Source: Arthrobacter sp. S41 (lineage in GTDB: Bacteria > Actinomycetota > Actinomycetes > Actinomycetales > Micrococcaceae). Taken from it: a DNA stretch of 64,000 bases. The stretch lies in assembly GCF_004320535.1 (NCBI RefSeq), contig NZ_SIHY01000001.1:806001-870000 (forward strand), given 5' to 3'. Below, piece by piece: positions 61,809 to 64,000 of the stretch. The translations under genes were made by a program, and so were the position numbers. The notes under the pieces are model-generated. The model made no database searches and was not told the DNA's origin. It worked only from the letters and a program-made list of their open reading frames with translations. The number at the start of each line of letters is the position of its first letter. Position 1 is the stretch's first letter.

Positions 61809-63907
61809 CCAGAACCCCGGCGGGCACGGCGTCCCCCGGCCGCTCCTGGCCGCTAGGTGTCACCGTGGATTCTGCCGGGATTAACGTTGCCGTCTACGCG
61901 CCTTTGGCCACCGCGCTTTACTTTTGTCTGTTCTCCGATAATGATCAGGAGCCCGAGCAGCGCCTTGCTCTCCCCTACTGTCAAGATGGCATTTGGCATG
62001 CCCATTTTGGCGGTCTAGGGGCGGGCGCGCGCTATGGGCTGCGCGCCGACGGTGAGTTCCGGCCGAACGATGGCTTGCGCTTTAACGTCAACAAATTGCT
62101 CATCGACCCTTATGCTCGGTCGTTGGACCGTCCGGTGCGCTATCACGAACTGATGGAAGGCACCGAGCCGGCAGAAAACGAAGAGCTCGAACCTGTGCTG
62201 GATCTGCGCGACAGTGCCACGGTGGTACCTCACGGCATCATTACCGCGACGCCCACGGGACCGGAGCCTGCCAGCAACCGCCCAGGCCACGACCTGGCTG
62301 ATCTGGTGATTTACGAGACTCATCTGAAAGGCATCTCGGCTGCGCATCCAAGCGTTCCCGAGCAGTTACGTGGAACCTATGCCGGCATGGGCCATCCAGC
62401 GGTGATTGAACACCTCGTTTCCTTGGGTGTTAATGCCGTGGAACTTCTGCCGGTGCAGACCTTCCTCGACGATGCACACATCGTTGAGAAAGAGCTGCGC
62501 AACTATTGGGGTTATCAGCCGGTGGCGTGGTTCGCTCCGGAACCGCGCTATGCCCAAAATAATGCGATCGCTGAGCTTCGCCAACTGGTTTATACCCTGC
62601 ATGAAGCTGGCATCGAAGTCATTCTTGACGTGGTGTACAACCACAGCGGCGAAGGCGGAGATCAAGGTCCAACGCTGAATCTTCGTGGTCTGGATAATGC
62701 TGGCTACTTTCGGTTAGCCGAAGATCAGCGCCACTACATTAACGACGCCGGAACCGGCAATACGCTGGCGGTTGATACCCCGATAGTGCTGCGCATGGTG
62801 ATGGACAGCCTGCGCTACTGGGCACAAACTTTCGGCGTTGACGGTTTCCGCTTCGACCTGGCCACCGCGGTAGCGAGAGGCCCCGAAGGCTTTAACCCGG
62901 AAGGCAGCTTCCTGCAGGCCATCGCCCAAGATCCGGTGCTCGCCGAGCTGAAGCTCATTGCCGAACCGTGGGATCTTGGTCCGGGCGGTTACCAGTTGGG
63001 CAACTTCCCTGCCCCCTTCGCTCAGTGGAACGATCGCTTCCGCGATGGGGTACGTCGGGCTTGGCGTGGCGAAGTGCTCGGTGAAGCCAACTTCGGTTCC
63101 TTACTATTGGGTTCCGCGGACCTCTTTGATGACTCCGGTCGCACTACCCTCGCGGGAGTGAACTTCATCAGCGCCCATGACGGGTTCACCTTGCGTGATA
63201 CCGTCTCGTATGCGCAGAAGCATAACGAGGCCAATGGAGAGGAGAATCGGGATGGCCACGGTGAGAACTACTCCGATAACCATGGAGTAGAAGGACCGAC
63301 CGACGACCCGGAGATCGTTGCGGCGCGCAGCTTGCGTGTGCGCGCGATGCTCGCCACCCTGCTTTTGGCACAGGGTGTGCCTATGCTTCTGGCGGGCGAT
63401 GAACTGGGCAATAGCCAGTCGGGCAATAACAACGCCTACGCTCAGGACAATGAGTTGGGGTGGATCGACTGGTCTGAACCAGACTGGGAGCTGATCAGCT
63501 ATGTACGTCAGCTCATTGATGTACGCCGGCGACTCCCGTTGCTGCGCCAGCGTGGCTTCTTGCACGGAAAGGTGCGCGCCGACGGGTTTAAGGACGTGCG
63601 TTGGTTATGCCCGGGTGGATCTGCTCCCACCGCCGAGCACTGGAAAGATCCGGCCTTCCGTTCGTTGGCTCTCCAGCTTCGCGGTTGCGCCCAGGATCCA
63701 CGCGGTGAAGAACTCACCGGTAGTGTGCTGATCATTTTCAACTTTGGCGACCACTGCGACTTTGCGCTTCCTGCGGAGGGCGAAGCTCAATGGAAGATCG
63801 AGTTGGACAGCGCCGAGCCTGAACACTCGGCGGACGCGGTGGACGCAGTGACAGAGAGTTACGCTGCCAAGGCTCATAGCGTTGTGGTGCTCAGTACCGG
63901 TCTTTAG
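61805..63907 (+). CDS. glgX: Glycogen debranching enzyme GlgX
   Basis: The 700-residue GH13 isoamylase-type enzyme has an N-terminal CBM48 domain, catalytic nucleophile Asp in GVDGFRFDLATAVARG, acid Glu in LIAEPWDLGPGGYQLG, stabiliser in FISAHDGFTLRDTVSY, then the NEANGEENRDGHGENYSDNHG loop typical of GlgX and a C-terminal beta domain. It removes short branches left by GlgP. The ATG at 61805 overlaps the glgA stop (ATGA). It is the last gene of the operon, followed by a hairpin terminator. Confidence 0.96.
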   Translation: MTRTPAGTASPGRSWPLGVTVDSAGINVAVYAPLATALYFCLFSDNDQEPEQRLALPYCQDGIWHAHFGGLGAGARYGLRADGEFRPNDGLRFNVNKLLIDPYARSLDRPVRYHELMEGTEPAENEELEPVLDLRDSATVVPHGIITATPTGPEPASNRPGHDLADLVIYETHLKGISAAHPSVPEQLRGTYAGMGHPAVIEHLVSLGVNAVELLPVQTFLDDAHIVEKELRNYWGYQPVAWFAPEPRYAQNNAIAELRQLVYTLHEAGIEVILDVVYNHSGEGGDQGPTLNLRGLDNAGYFRLAEDQRHYINDAGTGNTLAVDTPIVLRMVMDSLRYWAQTFGVDGFRFDLATAVARGPEGFNPEGSFLQAIAQDPVLAELKLIAEPWDLGPGGYQLGNFPAPFAQWNDRFRDGVRRAWRGEVLGEANFGSLLLGSADLFDDSGRTTLAGVNFISAHDGFTLRDTVSYAQKHNEANGEENRDGHGENYSDNHGVEGPTDDPEIVAARSLRVRAMLATLLLAQGVPMLLAGDELGNSQSGNNNAYAQDNELGWIDWSEPDWELISYVRQLIDVRRRLPLLRQRGFLHGKVRADGFKDVRWLCPGGSAPTAEHWKDPAFRSLALQLRGCAQDPRGEELTGSVLIIFNFGDHCDFALPAEGEAQWKIELDSAEPEHSADAVDAVTESYAAKAHSVVVLSTGL

Positions 63908-63920
63908 CGCGCACGTTGTT

Positions 63921-63985
63921 AAACTCAATGGGCGCCTTCCACATGATGTGGAAGGCGCCCATTGGCAGCTGATGATCTAAGGTTC
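63921..63985 (+). repeat. Intergenic hairpin element, copy B (terminator after glgX)
   Basis: CAATGGGCGCCTTCC (63926-63940) pairs with GGAAGGCGCCCATTG (63950-63964). It shares with the copy at 52801 the flank AAACT, the hairpin, the following GGC-A/G-GCT and a weaker match to about 63985. Confidence 0.8.
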
Positions 63986-64000
63986 GCTTAGGCCTCGGCG

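Overview
The window looks like chromosomal DNA of a Micrococcaceae actinobacterium (Arthrobacter/Glutamicibacter-like). The evidence is the family signatures (ClpP1/ClpP2 pair, OpcA, SufR, a mycothiol-type nitroreductase relative, group II truncated haemoglobin), moderate-to-high GC, frequent GTG/TTG starts, and several genes whose -10 box sits exactly 6 nt before the start codon (leaderless style). The genus is inferred, not proven. About 50 intact protein genes, two pseudogenes and five tRNA genes are supported.

Layout. 1-16.2 kb: the end of valS, a secreted trypsin-like protease, a membrane protein, a DsbA-like protein, clpX, clpP2-clpP1, tig, three identical tRNA-Pro genes, tRNA-Gly, a Nei-type glycosylase, rpiB, pepN, an OsmC protein, a truncated haemoglobin and an actinobacterial hypothetical. 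From memory, M. tuberculosis has much the same order around clpX-tig-nei-rpiB-Rv2466c-pepN-glbO. 16.3-25.9 kb: tesB, a MOSC/ferredoxin-reductase fusion, soxR with a textbook SoxR box facing a flavin reductase gene, ettA, an SSB paralogue, tRNA-Arg, an MFS carrier, and a divergent Lrp/LysE pair. 25.9-30.5 kb: a biotin ECF transporter (ATPase, EcfT, BioY) behind two tandem BioQ-like operators, translationally linked to an acyl-CoA synthetase and a thiolase that lacks one of the family's catalytic cysteines.

30.6-49.5 kb: the SUF iron-sulfur operon (sufR-B-D-C-T), an ABC exporter, ctaA, a PadR/HAAS pair, ctaB, and the pentose-phosphate operon tkt-tal-pgi-zwf-opcA-pgl. This is the known actinobacterial neighbourhood linking Fe-S assembly, haem A and NADPH supply. 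49.5-54.2 kb: a D-amino-acid-oxidase-like gene, a decayed ktrB-ktrA potassium-uptake locus with at least four lesions, then a poorly explained stretch with a secreted six-cysteine protein overlapping a 56-residue two-helix membrane protein. 54.2-64 kb: a compact glgP-glgB-glgC-glgA-glgX glycogen operon whose GlgC and GlgA resemble the enterobacterial type rather than the usual actinobacterial type.

Most interesting items: the biotin-transporter/acyl-CoA synthetase/Cys-less thiolase operon, the SoxR box with its 19-bp promoter spacer and the adjacent MOSC-reductase, the foreign-looking glycogen operon, the collapsing ktr locus, the secreted-protein island, and a long intergenic hairpin element present twice (52.8 and 63.9 kb). 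No CRISPR array, insertion sequence or prophage was seen.
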